This document shows positions 1 through 7,825 of a DNA stretch of 64,000 nt, piece by piece (position 1 is the first letter of the stretch; each line of letters begins with the position of its first letter). The notes under the pieces were generated by a model. It made no database searches, had not been told where the DNA came from, and was given only the letters and a program-made list of their open reading frames with translations. The position numbers and the translations under genes were made by a program. The stretch lies in assembly GCF_014202335.1 (NCBI RefSeq), contig NZ_JACHGP010000006.1, forward strand, positions 186,001 to 250,000, given 5' to 3'. The DNA is from Mycobacterium sp. AZCC_0083 (GTDB lineage: Bacteria; Actinomycetota; Actinomycetes; Mycobacteriales; Mycobacteriaceae).

Positions 1-46
1 GATCGACTATCTAGAAGAGCATCGAGCGGTTACGGGGAGCGGCCTA

Positions 47-62
47 GAGTAGTCGACTACTC
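47..62. repeat. 16-bp perfect palindrome over a stop codon
   Basis: GAGTAGTCGACTACTC is self-complementary and spans the TAG stop of the leftward reading frame that ends at base 57. With no loop it is not a classical terminator. Nothing else is recognisable in bases 1-56. Whether it works as a binding site or is chance is unknown. Confidence 0.3.
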
Positions 63-671
63 GAGTTCGGCGCGGGCCTCATCGATCTGGTCGATGGCAT
101 ACGTGGCCATGGCGGCCGGCGTCATCACTGCGCCTACCTGTGCCAAGGATTCGTAGCCGTCGTCGCCGAGCACTTCGCGAAGATGCCGGATCGCAGCGGC
201 GAGCTCCGGGTAGGCGAGTTGCGTGAACGTCGTGGTCGCGAACCTGCTCATTGTGGCCGCGGGCTCAGCACGCGCGAGCCGGTCCAAGAGTGCAGTGAGC
301 ACGGCCAAGGCGGTGGGCAGTAGGGAGAAGTTGCCGCAGTCGTAGTAGCTGCGGACCGCAAGGGTCACGTAATCGAGCGCGGCGTCGGTGTCGTCGCGGT
401 TGGTGGCGAGTCTGGTCAGGTTCACCGCGATGTGCGATGCGATCTGACGATTGCCGCTGTCCCGCGCCATCATCAGCGCCCGTCGGAGGGCTTCGTATGC
501 TGCCGCGGGCTCGACGTCGGAACGGGCCCAGCCGTACGCGAAGAGCGCAGCGAGCGCCGCCCGCATCGACTGAGCGTGTGCTTCCCACCGCCGGGTCGAT
601 CCTTCGATGTCGGTGAACAGAAACGTGACGACGCCCGACGGTTTGACCGGTTCGTCCGCCCGCATATCCAT
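57..671 (-). pseudogene. Collapsed cyclase/ATPase/TPR regulator (internal in-frame deletion)
   Basis: The first 30 or so residues are the start of a class III adenylate/guanylate cyclase domain (VVTFLFTDIEGSTRRWEAHA, then MRAALA). The sequence then jumps to a TPR-like C-terminal tail (FAYGWARSDVEP to DQIDEARAELE) like the end of the large mycobacterial cyclase-AAA-TPR regulators. Such proteins run to about 1000 residues; here about 204 remain. The rest of the cyclase domain and the whole P-loop ATPase are missing, yet the frame stays open, so a deletion of roughly 2 kb or more left a fused ORF. The start is the ATG at 671, with GGGAG upstream; an ATG at 716 is possible. Catalysis is impossible because only the first metal aspartate remains. 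It may be a pseudogene or a short product of unknown use. A full-length relative lies at 9146-12427. Confidence 0.7.
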
Positions 672-782
672 CGAGCACCACTCCCGCACTTCCCAGGGAC
701 TTCCCGGCGATGTCATGGTATGGCCTGTGACCTCGCCACACGATCGGTTTCGCGGTGGTCCCTGGCCACTTATCGGACCCAC

Positions 783-814
783 TTGACACCTGTCAACTTG
801 GCTCGTCGTAAAGT
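783..814 (+). promoter_or_regulatory. fadD4 promoter region with TTGACA/TGTCAA palindrome
   Basis: TTGACACCTGTCAA (783-796) is a perfect inverted repeat with a 2-bp centre and contains a consensus -35 hexamer. A -10-like TAAAGT sits at 809-814, seven bases before the ATG at 822, which suggests a leaderless transcript. The -35 to -10 spacing of 20 is long. The palindrome could be a regulator site, possibly for the GntR at 3642-4370; that link is inference. Confidence 0.4.
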
Positions 815-821
815 GCTGCCC

Positions 822-2336
822 ATGCAGATTCGCGAGCACGTGGGTACTGGGAAACCGGCCGTCATCCTGTACCCGACGGGCACCGTCGTCACCTTCGATG
901 GCTTGGAGGCCAGGGCCAACCGCCTGGCCCATTACTTCCGCGCGCACGGCCTGCGGGAGGGCGACGTGGTGGCGATTCTGATGGAGAACAACGAGCACAT
1001 CCACGCGGTCATGTGGGCGGCGCGGCGCAGCGGGCTCTACTACGTGCCGATCAACACGCACCTCACCCCCGCAGAGGCCGCGTACATCATCGACAACAGC
1101 AATGCGAAGGGGATCATCGCCTCTGCAGCGCTGAGCAAGACGTGCGAGGGCCTGTCAAGTGGGCTGCCGAGTGGGCTGCCCGAGGTGCTGCTGATCGCCG
1201 ACGGCGATCTGGACGGCTGGACGCGCTATCCGGAATGCGTTGTGGACCAACCCGATACGCCCATCGACGACGAGTGGGAGGGCGATCTGCTGCAGTACTC
1301 GTCTGGTACCACCGGCCGGCCGAAGGGCATCAAGCGGCCGCTGCAGCACGTCGCGCCGTCCGAGACGCCGGGGATGATGTCGGCGCTTGTCGGGTTCTGG
1401 TCGCACCCCGACGCGGTCTACCTGAGTCCCGCTCCGCTCTATCACACCGCGCCGTCGGTGTGGTCGATGAGCATGCAGGCCGCTGGGATCACGACTGTCG
1501 TGCTGGAGAAGTTCGACGCCGAGGGTTGCCTGGACGCCATCGCACGCCACCGCGTCACGCACGGGCAGTTCGTCCCCGCGATGTTCACCCGGATGCTGAA
1601 ACTGCCTGAAAACGTACGCAAGTCGCATGACGTATCCAGCCTGGAGCGCGTGATCCATGCAGCCGCCCCGTGCCCGGTCGAGATCAAGAAACAGATGATC
1701 GACTGGTGGGGGCCGATCGTCGACGAGTACTACGCGTCCTCAGAGGCCCACGGCTCGACCCTGATCCTCGCGGAGGATTGGCTCACGCATCCTGGCTCGG
1801 TCGGCAAGGCGAACATCGGCGGTGTGCACATCCTCGACGAGGAGGGCAACGAGCTGCCGCCGGGGCAGGCCGGCGAGATCTACTTCGAGGGCGGTGTTTC
1901 CTTCGAGTACCTCAACGACCCGGAGAAGACGGCGTCGTCGAGAGACTCAAGGGGCTGGATGACGGTGGGGGACATCGGCTATCTCGACGAGGACGGGTTC
2001 CTGTACCTCACCGACCGACGCCACCACATGATCATCTCCGGCGGGGTGAACATCTACCCGCAGGAGGCGGAGAACCTGCTCGTCACGCATCCGTTGGTGA
2101 TGGACGCAGCGGTGTTCGGCGTCCCCGACGACGAGATGGGTCAGAGCGTGAAGGCGGCGGTGCAGACCGTCGACCCGAGCGATGCCACCCCCGAGTTCGA
2201 GGGTGAGCTCCTTACGTGGCTGCGGGATCGGCTGGCGCACTACAAGTGTCCACGGTCGATCTCGTTCGAGGCGCAGCTCCCGCGCACCGACACGGGCAAG
2301 CTCTACAAGCAGGAGCTCATCAAGAAGTACTCATGA
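822..2336 (+). CDS. fadD4: Fatty-acyl-CoA/AMP ligase, FadD4-like
   Basis: A 504-residue ANL-superfamily enzyme that should activate a carboxylic acid to its CoA thioester through an acyl-adenylate. The AMP-binding P-loop SSGTTGRPKG is at residues 160-169. The C-terminal hinge and lid carry YLTDRRHHMIISGGVNIYPQ and the acyl-adenylate lysine region PRTDTGKLYKQEL. The start is the ATG at 822: the homology begins there (MQIREHVGTG), a -10-like TAAAGT lies seven bases upstream, and there is no ribosome site, which fits leaderless translation. It overlaps the enoyl-CoA hydratase by ATGA, so the two are probably coupled for activation and beta-oxidation. The symbol rests on synteny with fadD4-fadE3-Rv0216 and on family; M. 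tuberculosis FadD4 is slightly longer (about 537). The acid substrate is unknown. Confidence 0.8.
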   Translation: MQIREHVGTGKPAVILYPTGTVVTFDGLEARANRLAHYFRAHGLREGDVVAILMENNEHIHAVMWAARRSGLYYVPINTHLTPAEAAYIIDNSNAKGIIASAALSKTCEGLSSGLPSGLPEVLLIADGDLDGWTRYPECVVDQPDTPIDDEWEGDLLQYSSGTTGRPKGIKRPLQHVAPSETPGMMSALVGFWSHPDAVYLSPAPLYHTAPSVWSMSMQAAGITTVVLEKFDAEGCLDAIARHRVTHGQFVPAMFTRMLKLPENVRKSHDVSSLERVIHAAAPCPVEIKKQMIDWWGPIVDEYYASSEAHGSTLILAEDWLTHPGSVGKANIGGVHILDEEGNELPPGQAGEIYFEGGVSFEYLNDPEKTASSRDSRGWMTVGDIGYLDEDGFLYLTDRRHHMIISGGVNIYPQEAENLLVTHPLVMDAAVFGVPDDEMGQSVKAAVQTVDPSDATPEFEGELLTWLRDRLAHYKCPRSISFEAQLPRTDTGKLYKQELIKKYS

Positions 2337-3214
2337 GACACGTTGCCGTCCAAGGGGGCGTCCTTTCCACGGCCGAGTCCGCGGACCTGGCCAGCTTCAC
2401 GCTGACCGAGGAGCCGAGCACCGACCCGCGCACGGTCACGGTGCCGTCGATCGAAGCGGCGCTCGACGGGTTGGCGGAGCGGATCGCGCGGTGGCCGATC
2501 GCCGCGACGGTCTGCGACGACGTACTGCGCGCCGTGGACGTCGCGGCACCCGCTTCCGTCGGGCTGATCATGGAGTCGCTGGCCTACTCGACGCTGCAGT
2601 CAGGGCCGGAGTTCGCCACGTGGCTGGCGGAGCGCGGACCGGCGACGGTGCCGGACATCCCCGATCCCGTTCAGGCGGAGCGGGACGGCGACGTGCTGCG
2701 GGTGCGGTTCAACCGGCCGCGCCGCCACAACGCGTTCTCCACCGACGCGCGGGCGGCACTGCTCGAGGCACTCGAGGTGGCTCGCCTTGATCCGTCCGTG
2801 ACCGAGGTGGTGCTCACCGGCAACGGCGAGTCCTTCTGCAGCGGAGGCGATCTCGCGGAGTTCGGCAGCTTAACCGACCCGGCCACCGCACACGTTTCCC
2901 GCACGCGGCACAGCCCAGCATTGGTGCTCGACGAGATCACCGCCCGGCTTGGGAAGGCGTGCCGCGCGGAGGTGCACGGTCAGGTGCTTGGCAGCGGGCT
3001 GGAGATGGCGGCGTTTTGCGGGCACGTGACGTGTCGGCCGGGCGCCACGCTGGGGCTGCCCGAACTGGTGCTCGGCCTGATCCCCGGCGCGGGCGGGACC
3101 GTGAGTGTCACCCGGCGGATCGGGCGCTGGCGCACCGCGTATCTCGTCTTGTCGGGAAAGGCAATCAACCCCGCCACCGCGCTGGACTGGGGCCTGGTCG
3201 ACGAGGTGGGTTAG
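2333..3214 (+). CDS. Enoyl-CoA hydratase/isomerase family protein
   Basis: A 293-residue crotonase-fold protein. The core starts near residue 105 (VQAERDGDVLRVRFNRPRRHNAFS). It carries the oxyanion-hole segment ESFCSGGDLAEFG and the second one GQVLGSGLEMAAFCGHV, followed by LPELVLGLIPGAGGT, the region that usually bears the catalytic glutamate. The first 100 or so residues precede the crotonase core and are unassigned, so the protein is longer at the N-terminus and shorter at the C-terminus than a classic 260-residue EchA. The ATG lies inside the fadD4 stop (ATGA). It probably hydrates the enoyl-CoA product in the same pathway. A hairpin follows the stop. Confidence 0.8.
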   Translation: MRHVAVQGGVLSTAESADLASFTLTEEPSTDPRTVTVPSIEAALDGLAERIARWPIAATVCDDVLRAVDVAAPASVGLIMESLAYSTLQSGPEFATWLAERGPATVPDIPDPVQAERDGDVLRVRFNRPRRHNAFSTDARAALLEALEVARLDPSVTEVVLTGNGESFCSGGDLAEFGSLTDPATAHVSRTRHSPALVLDEITARLGKACRAEVHGQVLGSGLEMAAFCGHVTCRPGATLGLPELVLGLIPGAGGTVSVTRRIGRWRTAYLVLSGKAINPATALDWGLVDEVG

Positions 3215-3251
3215 GGGCGCGCGCCGCGTTTCGGGCGTTGAGATTGCGTGC

Positions 3252-3282
3252 AGGGTCGTGCTTTGTCGAAGTTCACGACCCT
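3252..3282 (+). terminator. Hairpin after the fadD4-ech operon
   Basis: AGGGTCGTG (3252-3260) pairs perfectly with CACGACCCT (3274-3282) around a 13-base loop, 38 bases after the hydratase stop. There is no U-tract, as is common in mycobacterial terminators. An intergenic repeat is an alternative reading. Confidence 0.5.
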
Positions 3283-3345
3283 CACTGCAAAATGAACGCG
3301 CCGCGGTCCTTCGGGTGACGCTTGGCGAACTGCCATGATCGGGAG

Positions 3346-3645
3346 GTGCGCAGCCGACGGTTCTGGAAGACCGACACGCTGACCGTCGAGCTGGATTACG
3401 ACGACGAAACAGTCACCTTCAGCGGGCTGGACACCGCCAGCTGGTCCGGCACGTCGGAGTACGAGTACTCGGTGTCGGTCAAGGTCGCCGATCTGCGGGC
3501 GGCGCTGGGCGTCGACGACGCGGCCGATCTCGGCGAGGTGCTCTGCGGCCGAGCGGAGGAGATCATCCAGGCCGGGGAGTCCCGCTGGCTGACCGCACTC
3601 GGTCTTGAGCCATCGGTGCGCACCTGGTCGTCGTATCCCGACTAA
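3346..3645 (+). CDS. Conserved hypothetical protein, about 99 aa
   Basis: A small, acidic, cysteine-poor soluble protein (RFWKTDTLTVELDYDDETVTFSG near the start) with no motif I recognise and no membrane segment. It starts at the GTG at 3346 or the TTG at 3322. The first has GGGAG directly abutting the codon, which is too close for a ribosome site; the second has no clear site. Its stop overlaps the stop of the convergent GntR gene by about 4 bases. Coding-like third-position GC and the tight convergent end support a real gene. Function unknown. Confidence 0.55.
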   Translation: MRSRRFWKTDTLTVELDYDDETVTFSGLDTASWSGTSEYEYSVSVKVADLRAALGVDDAADLGEVLCGRAEEIIQAGESRWLTALGLEPSVRTWSSYPD

Positions 3646-4370
3646 TTGGAGCGGCGCAGCGTCACCCGGTAGGTGTACTGCTCGGGCAGAAAATGGCTGA
3701 CCGCCAACTCCACCGGGGTGCCCGTGGCGTCCGCGTACAACCGGTCCACCCGCAGCATCGAATGGCCTCGCGTGCAGCCCACCGCGTCCGCCACCTCGCG
3801 ATCCGCCGCCCCGACCGTAATCGACTGTGCCGCCTCGACGATCGGCGCACCGAGGTGTGGCTCGGTCAGGCCGATGACGGTGGTGGTGCTCATCGCGCCG
3901 TCGGCCATCTCGGGCGCATCGAGGACCCTCCGGGCCACCGACTCAGGCAGGTGTACCCGGGTGAGCACGAACGGGACCCCGTCGTGACAGCGCCGGAACA
4001 CCACCGTGTACACGACGTCCTCGACCAGGCGCAGCCGGCTGGCGGCCTCGACGTCGACGCGGCGGCGCAAGCCCGACAGCACCTCCATGGTGGTGTCGTC
4101 GGACAGGCTCATCAGGTCTTCGATCGAGCCGAGCTGGCGCAGGTATCGGTGGCCGGACTCGCTGGCGTAGGTGCCGCGGCCGGGCACCCGGTACACCAAC
4201 CCATCGGCGACCAGGTCCTGAAAGGCCCTCCGCACCGTCTGACGGGAAAGGCCGTGGCTGGCGACCAGCTCGGACTCCGTCGGCAGCCGGGCGCCGTCGC
4301 GATACCGTCCTGCCGCGATCTCGTCCTGAAGCTGTTGGCGCAGTGTCTGATACGCCGGGGCAGATCGCAT
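3642..4370 (-). CDS. GntR/HutC-family regulator (HTH + UTRA)
   Basis: 242 residues. The N-terminal winged helix (YQTLRQQLQDEIAAGRYRDG, then LPTESELVASHGLSRQTVRRAF) is followed by a UTRA ligand-binding domain from about residue 90 to the end. These proteins are usually repressors released by a small carboxylate or sugar effector. The gene begins four bases before the fadE3 stop on the same strand, so it is probably cotranscribed with fadE3 and may regulate it and the divergent fadD4 operon. The TTGACA-containing palindrome at 783-796 and the TTGA-N8-TCAA at 5549-5564 are candidate sites; this is inference. Confidence 0.85.
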   Translation of the reverse strand: MRSAPAYQTLRQQLQDEIAAGRYRDGARLPTESELVASHGLSRQTVRRAFQDLVADGLVYRVPGRGTYASESGHRYLRQLGSIEDLMSLSDDTTMEVLSGLRRRVDVEAASRLRLVEDVVYTVVFRRCHDGVPFVLTRVHLPESVARRVLDAPEMADGAMSTTTVIGLTEPHLGAPIVEAAQSITVGAADREVADAVGCTRGHSMLRVDRLYADATGTPVELAVSHFLPEQYTYRVTLRRSN

Positions 4371-4374
4371 GGTC

Positions 4375-5526
4375 TCAGACGCCGCCGCGGGCGACCAGCT
4401 GCGCGGCGATCACGTTGCGCTGGATCTCGTTGGTGCCTTCACCGACGATCATCAGCGGGGCGTCGCGGAAGTAGCGTTCCACGTCGTATTCGGTGGAGTA
4501 GCCGTAGCCGCCGTGAATGCGAACGGCGTTGAGCGCGATCTCCATCGCGACTTCGGAGGCGAACAGCTTGGCCATGCCTGCCTCCATGTCGGAACGCTCG
4601 CCGCTGTCGAAGCAGCGCGCGGCGTGCAGCACCAGTTGGCGCGCGGCAGTCAGTTTGGTGGCCATGTCGGCGAGGTAGTTGCCGATCGACTGGTGCTTCC
4701 AGATGGGCTTGCCGAAGCTCTCGCGGTCCTGCGCGTACTTCAACGAATCCTCGAGTGCCGCCGTCGCCACTCCCAGTGACCGCGCGGCGACGTTGATCCG
4801 CCCGGTCTCCAGCCCCGTCATCATCTGCGAGAAGCCCTTGCCCGCAGTGCCGCCGAGGATCGCGGACGCGGAAACGCGGTAGTCGTCGAACGACAATTCA
4901 CAGGACTCGACGCCCTTGTAACCGAGCTTCGGCAGATCCCGCGACACGGTCAGTCCAGGGCCGTGCTCGACCAGCACCACCGAGATGCCCGCGTGTCTCG
5001 GCGTGGCGTTCGGATCGGTCTTGCACAGCAGAGCGATAACCCCCGAGCGTCGCGCGTTGGTGATCCACGTCTTGGCGCCGTTGATCACCAGGTCGTCGCC
5101 GTCGGTGCGCGCGGCGGTGGTCATCGCCTGAAGGTCCGACCCGCCGCCGGGCTCGGTCAGCGCCATCGTCGCGCGGATCTCGCCGGTGGCCATTGCGGGC
5201 AGATAGTGCTGCTTCTGTTCCTCGGTGCCGAACAGCGTCAGCAGCTTGGACACCACGGTGTGCCCGCCCATCGCGCCTGCCAGGGTCATCCAACCGCGGG
5301 CCAGTTCCTGGGTCACCAGCACGTAGCAGGGCATCGACACCGGCGACCCGCCGTACTCCTCGGGGATGGCAAGGCCGTAGATCCCGATGCACTTCATCTG
5401 CTCGATCCACGCCTCGGGGTAGTCGTTGGCATGCTCGACGTCGCGCACCGTGGGGCGCACGTCGCGGTCGACGAACGCCCGCACCGTCTGCACCAGCATG
5501 GCTTCTTCGTCGTTGAGAGTGTTCAT
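4375..5526 (-). CDS. fadE3: Acyl-CoA dehydrogenase FadE3
   Basis: 383 residues, a single-domain FAD acyl-CoA dehydrogenase catalysing alpha,beta-desaturation of acyl-CoA. Features in order: the N-terminal helical domain (DEEAMLVQTVRAFVDRDVRP), the FAD/substrate motif TMALTEPGGGSDL, the beta-domain GAKTWITNAR, and the C-terminal signature RIHGGYGYSTEYDVERYFRDAP with GEGTNEIQRNVIAAQL. The ATG at 5526 was chosen because GGAA precedes it; an in-frame ATG at 5547 would add seven residues. It runs divergently from the Rv0216 homologue, as fadE3 does in M. tuberculosis. The GntR gene lies directly downstream. Confidence 0.88.
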   Translation of the reverse strand: MNTLNDEEAMLVQTVRAFVDRDVRPTVRDVEHANDYPEAWIEQMKCIGIYGLAIPEEYGGSPVSMPCYVLVTQELARGWMTLAGAMGGHTVVSKLLTLFGTEEQKQHYLPAMATGEIRATMALTEPGGGSDLQAMTTAARTDGDDLVINGAKTWITNARRSGVIALLCKTDPNATPRHAGISVVLVEHGPGLTVSRDLPKLGYKGVESCELSFDDYRVSASAILGGTAGKGFSQMMTGLETGRINVAARSLGVATAALEDSLKYAQDRESFGKPIWKHQSIGNYLADMATKLTAARQLVLHAARCFDSGERSDMEAGMAKLFASEVAMEIALNAVRIHGGYGYSTEYDVERYFRDAPLMIVGEGTNEIQRNVIAAQLVARGGV

Positions 5527-5548
5527 CGATTCCAAATGTACGGCCATA

Positions 5549-5564
5549 TTGACACGCAGATCAA
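5549..5564. promoter_or_regulatory. TTGACA / TTGA-N8-TCAA element between fadE3 and the Rv0216 homologue
   Basis: The short divergent gap contains TTGACA (a -35-like hexamer on the + strand) embedded in TTGACACGCAGATCAA. In addition CGGCCATAT occurs twice, at 5541-5549 and 5598-5606. These could belong to a shared control region for the divergent pair. No clear -10 is visible, so this is tentative. Confidence 0.25.
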
Positions 5565-5586
5565 GAGGCTGTCAGCATGTGAAGCT

Positions 5587-6582
5587 GTGACTTTGTCCGG
5601 CCATATCTCGGGTGGCCCGCACTTCGACGAACTACACGTCGGCCAGGTATTCGGCTGGGCGCCGTCGATGACGCTGAGCGCTGGTGCCGCCGCCGTGCAC
5701 CAGGCGATCCTCGGTGACCGCATGCGGCTGCCGCTGGACCAGACCCTGACCCATGCGGTCACCGGAGCGTCTGCCGCGCTGGCCCACCCTGCATTCGTCT
5801 GCGACGTCGCGATCGGTCAGAGCACGCTGGCTACCCAGCGCGTGAAGGCCAACCTGTTCTACCGCGGCCTGCGGTTTCACCGGTTCCCGGTACTTGGCGA
5901 CACCCTCTACACCCGCACGGAGATCGTTGGCCTGAAACAGAATTCGGCCAAGTCGGGGCGCACGCCAACGGGTCTGGCGGCTCTGCGGATGACGACCATC
6001 GACCAGGCCGACCGTCTGGTGCTCGACTTCCACCGCTGCGCAATGCTGCCGCTGCGCGAGGGTGCCGCTGAAACGGGCCATGCCGACGACCTGTCGGCCA
6101 TCGGCGCCGATGCGCCAGCTCCGCCGGATCCGACCGAAGCCTGGGATGCCGACGCCTTCCGCACCAGGGTGGCTGGCCCACATTTCAATCCGTCCATCGT
6201 CGGTGCGGTGCTGCATGGCACCGCCGACGTGGTCAGCAGCGCACCGGAACTCGCCCGCCTCACGCTCAACATCGCAGCGACACACCATGATTCACGCGTC
6301 GGTGGGCAGCGTCTGGTGTACGGCGGGCACACCATAGGACTGGCGCTGGCCCAGGTGACGCGGGCGCTGCCGAACCTCGTCACGGTGCTCGGTTGGGCGT
6401 CCTGCGACCACACCGGACCGGTGCACGAGGGCGACACCCTCTACAGCGAGATCCACGTGGAGGAGGCGGCGGTCCTGCCCGGTGGCCGCGGGGCGGTGTT
6501 GTCGTTGCGGTCGCTGGTTTACGCGGTCGATGAGACCGACCGCCAGGTGCTGGACTGGAGATTCACCGCACTGAACTTCTAG
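5587..6582 (+). CDS. Double-hotdog acyl-CoA hydratase-like protein (Rv0216 family)
   Basis: 331 residues made of two MaoC-like hotdog units. The first covers about residues 10-150 (FDELHVGQVF, VKANLFYRGLRFHRFPVLGDTLYTRTEI). The second covers about 190-331 (NIAATHHDSRVGGQRLVYGG HTIGLALAQ, HEGDTLYSEIHVEEA). M. tuberculosis Rv0216 has this architecture and the same neighbours (fadE3 on one side, lipW on the other). It is probably an R-specific enoyl-CoA hydratase or thioester-binding protein; the substrate is unknown. The GTG at 5587 is taken as start because the hotdog homology begins just after it; TTG at 5593 is possible. Confidence 0.8.
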   Translation: MTLSGHISGGPHFDELHVGQVFGWAPSMTLSAGAAAVHQAILGDRMRLPLDQTLTHAVTGASAALAHPAFVCDVAIGQSTLATQRVKANLFYRGLRFHRFPVLGDTLYTRTEIVGLKQNSAKSGRTPTGLAALRMTTIDQADRLVLDFHRCAMLPLREGAAETGHADDLSAIGADAPAPPDPTEAWDADAFRTRVAGPHFNPSIVGAVLHGTADVVSSAPELARLTLNIAATHHDSRVGGQRLVYGGHTIGLALAQVTRALPNLVTVLGWASCDHTGPVHEGDTLYSEIHVEEAAVLPGGRGAVLSLRSLVYAVDETDRQVLDWRFTALNF

Positions 6583-6631
6583 CGACCCGGTTCGACGTCG
6601 CCGCAGGGGTCGCTTCCGTCACAATGGTGCC

Positions 6632-7825
6632 GTGGATGCGGTGGCGCGGGACTGGGGCGCCAGCGGCCTGGCCCACCTGACCGGCCTGCCCGACGGTCCC
6701 GCCGACTTCTCCCGTGCCACGGTGCTGGCAAGAACCCGCGAGGTCACCGCCGACCTCGGCCGCCGGATCGGGGTCGAGTTGGACGCCGCCACACTGCTGA
6801 CCGGGCGCGCCGCTCAACTCGGGTTGTCCCGCGGCGGCCGAGTCTCCGCGGGCGGGGCCACCCGACTGTTGTCCACCCGCGACGGTTGGGCAGCCATCAC
6901 GTTGTCGCGGCCCGATGACGTCGACGACGTGCCCGCCATGCTGGAAACCGAGATCGCCCCCGAGGACACCTGGCCCGCCGTCGAACGCTGGGCTGCAGCC
7001 CGATCGGCCGACGAGGTGGTCGCCCGTGCCCGCCTGCTCGACTTGCCCGCGGCGGTCCTCGGCGAGACGTCTGCCGGGCTGCCGGTCGTGCGGCGAATCG
7101 GTGCGACGACGTCGCCCCGCCCAACTGCGGACCTTCTGGTGGCCGACATGTCCTCGATGTGGGCGGGCCCGCTGTGCGCGCAGATCCTGGCGTGGGCGGG
7201 TGCCACGGTCGTGAAGGTCGAGAGCAGGAGGCGGCCCGACGGAACCCGGCTCGGCCCGAAGGCATTCTTCGACTGGATGAACGGCGGAAAGCTGTCCTAC
7301 GCAGCAGATTTAGATGATCCGTCGAGCCTGCGCGCATTGCTCGCAGCGGCCGACGTGGTGATCACCTCGTCGCGTCCCGCCGCGCTGGCCCGGCGCGGCC
7401 TCGGTCCCGGCGACGTGCCCGCGCGCGACGGCCGGGTGTGGCTGCGGATCACCGGCCACGGTGCCGACGGCGACCTCGGGAACCTGGTGGCCTTCGGCGA
7501 CGATGCCGCGGTGTCGGGCGGCCTGGTCGGCCGCAGCGCCGAAGGTCCGGTGTTCTGCGCCGATGCCGTCGCCGACCCCATTACGGGCTTGCATGCCGCG
7601 CTGGCGGTTGCCGAGAGCCTCGGCCGCGGCGGCGGCGAACTCGTCGACGTCGCGATGGCCGCCGTCGCCGCGAGCTACGCCGCACTGCCCGAGCTGCCGG
7701 GCGAAAGCGACTGTGCCGCACTGCCACCCGCTGCGCCGACAGTGGCATTACCTGCCGCCGAACTCGGCTTGGACAACGCTCGGGTACACCGCCTGGTCAG
7801 CGAAAGGAGCTTCGCCGCATGCTGA
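6632..7825 (+). CDS. Family III CoA-transferase-like protein with permuted domain order
   Basis: 397 residues. The signature normally found near the N-terminus of CaiB/BaiF enzymes, here VADMSSMWAGPLCAQILAWA with GATVVKVES, sits at residues 170-197. The first 165 residues (GGATRLLSTRDGWAAITLSR, VERWAAARSADEVVARARLL) resemble the middle/C-terminal half of the same family. The order is therefore C-half then N-half, as in a circular permutation or the inner part of a tandem duplication. Such enzymes move CoA between acids. The GTG at 6632 is the start. The stop overlaps the next gene by seven bases, so it forms an operon with the amidohydrolase. Confidence 0.72.
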   Translation: MDAVARDWGASGLAHLTGLPDGPADFSRATVLARTREVTADLGRRIGVELDAATLLTGRAAQLGLSRGGRVSAGGATRLLSTRDGWAAITLSRPDDVDDVPAMLETEIAPEDTWPAVERWAAARSADEVVARARLLDLPAAVLGETSAGLPVVRRIGATTSPRPTADLLVADMSSMWAGPLCAQILAWAGATVVKVESRRRPDGTRLGPKAFFDWMNGGKLSYAADLDDPSSLRALLAAADVVITSSRPAALARRGLGPGDVPARDGRVWLRITGHGADGDLGNLVAFGDDAAVSGGLVGRSAEGPVFCADAVADPITGLHAALAVAESLGRGGGELVDVAMAAVAASYAALPELPGESDCAALPPAAPTVALPAAELGLDNARVHRLVSERSFAAC

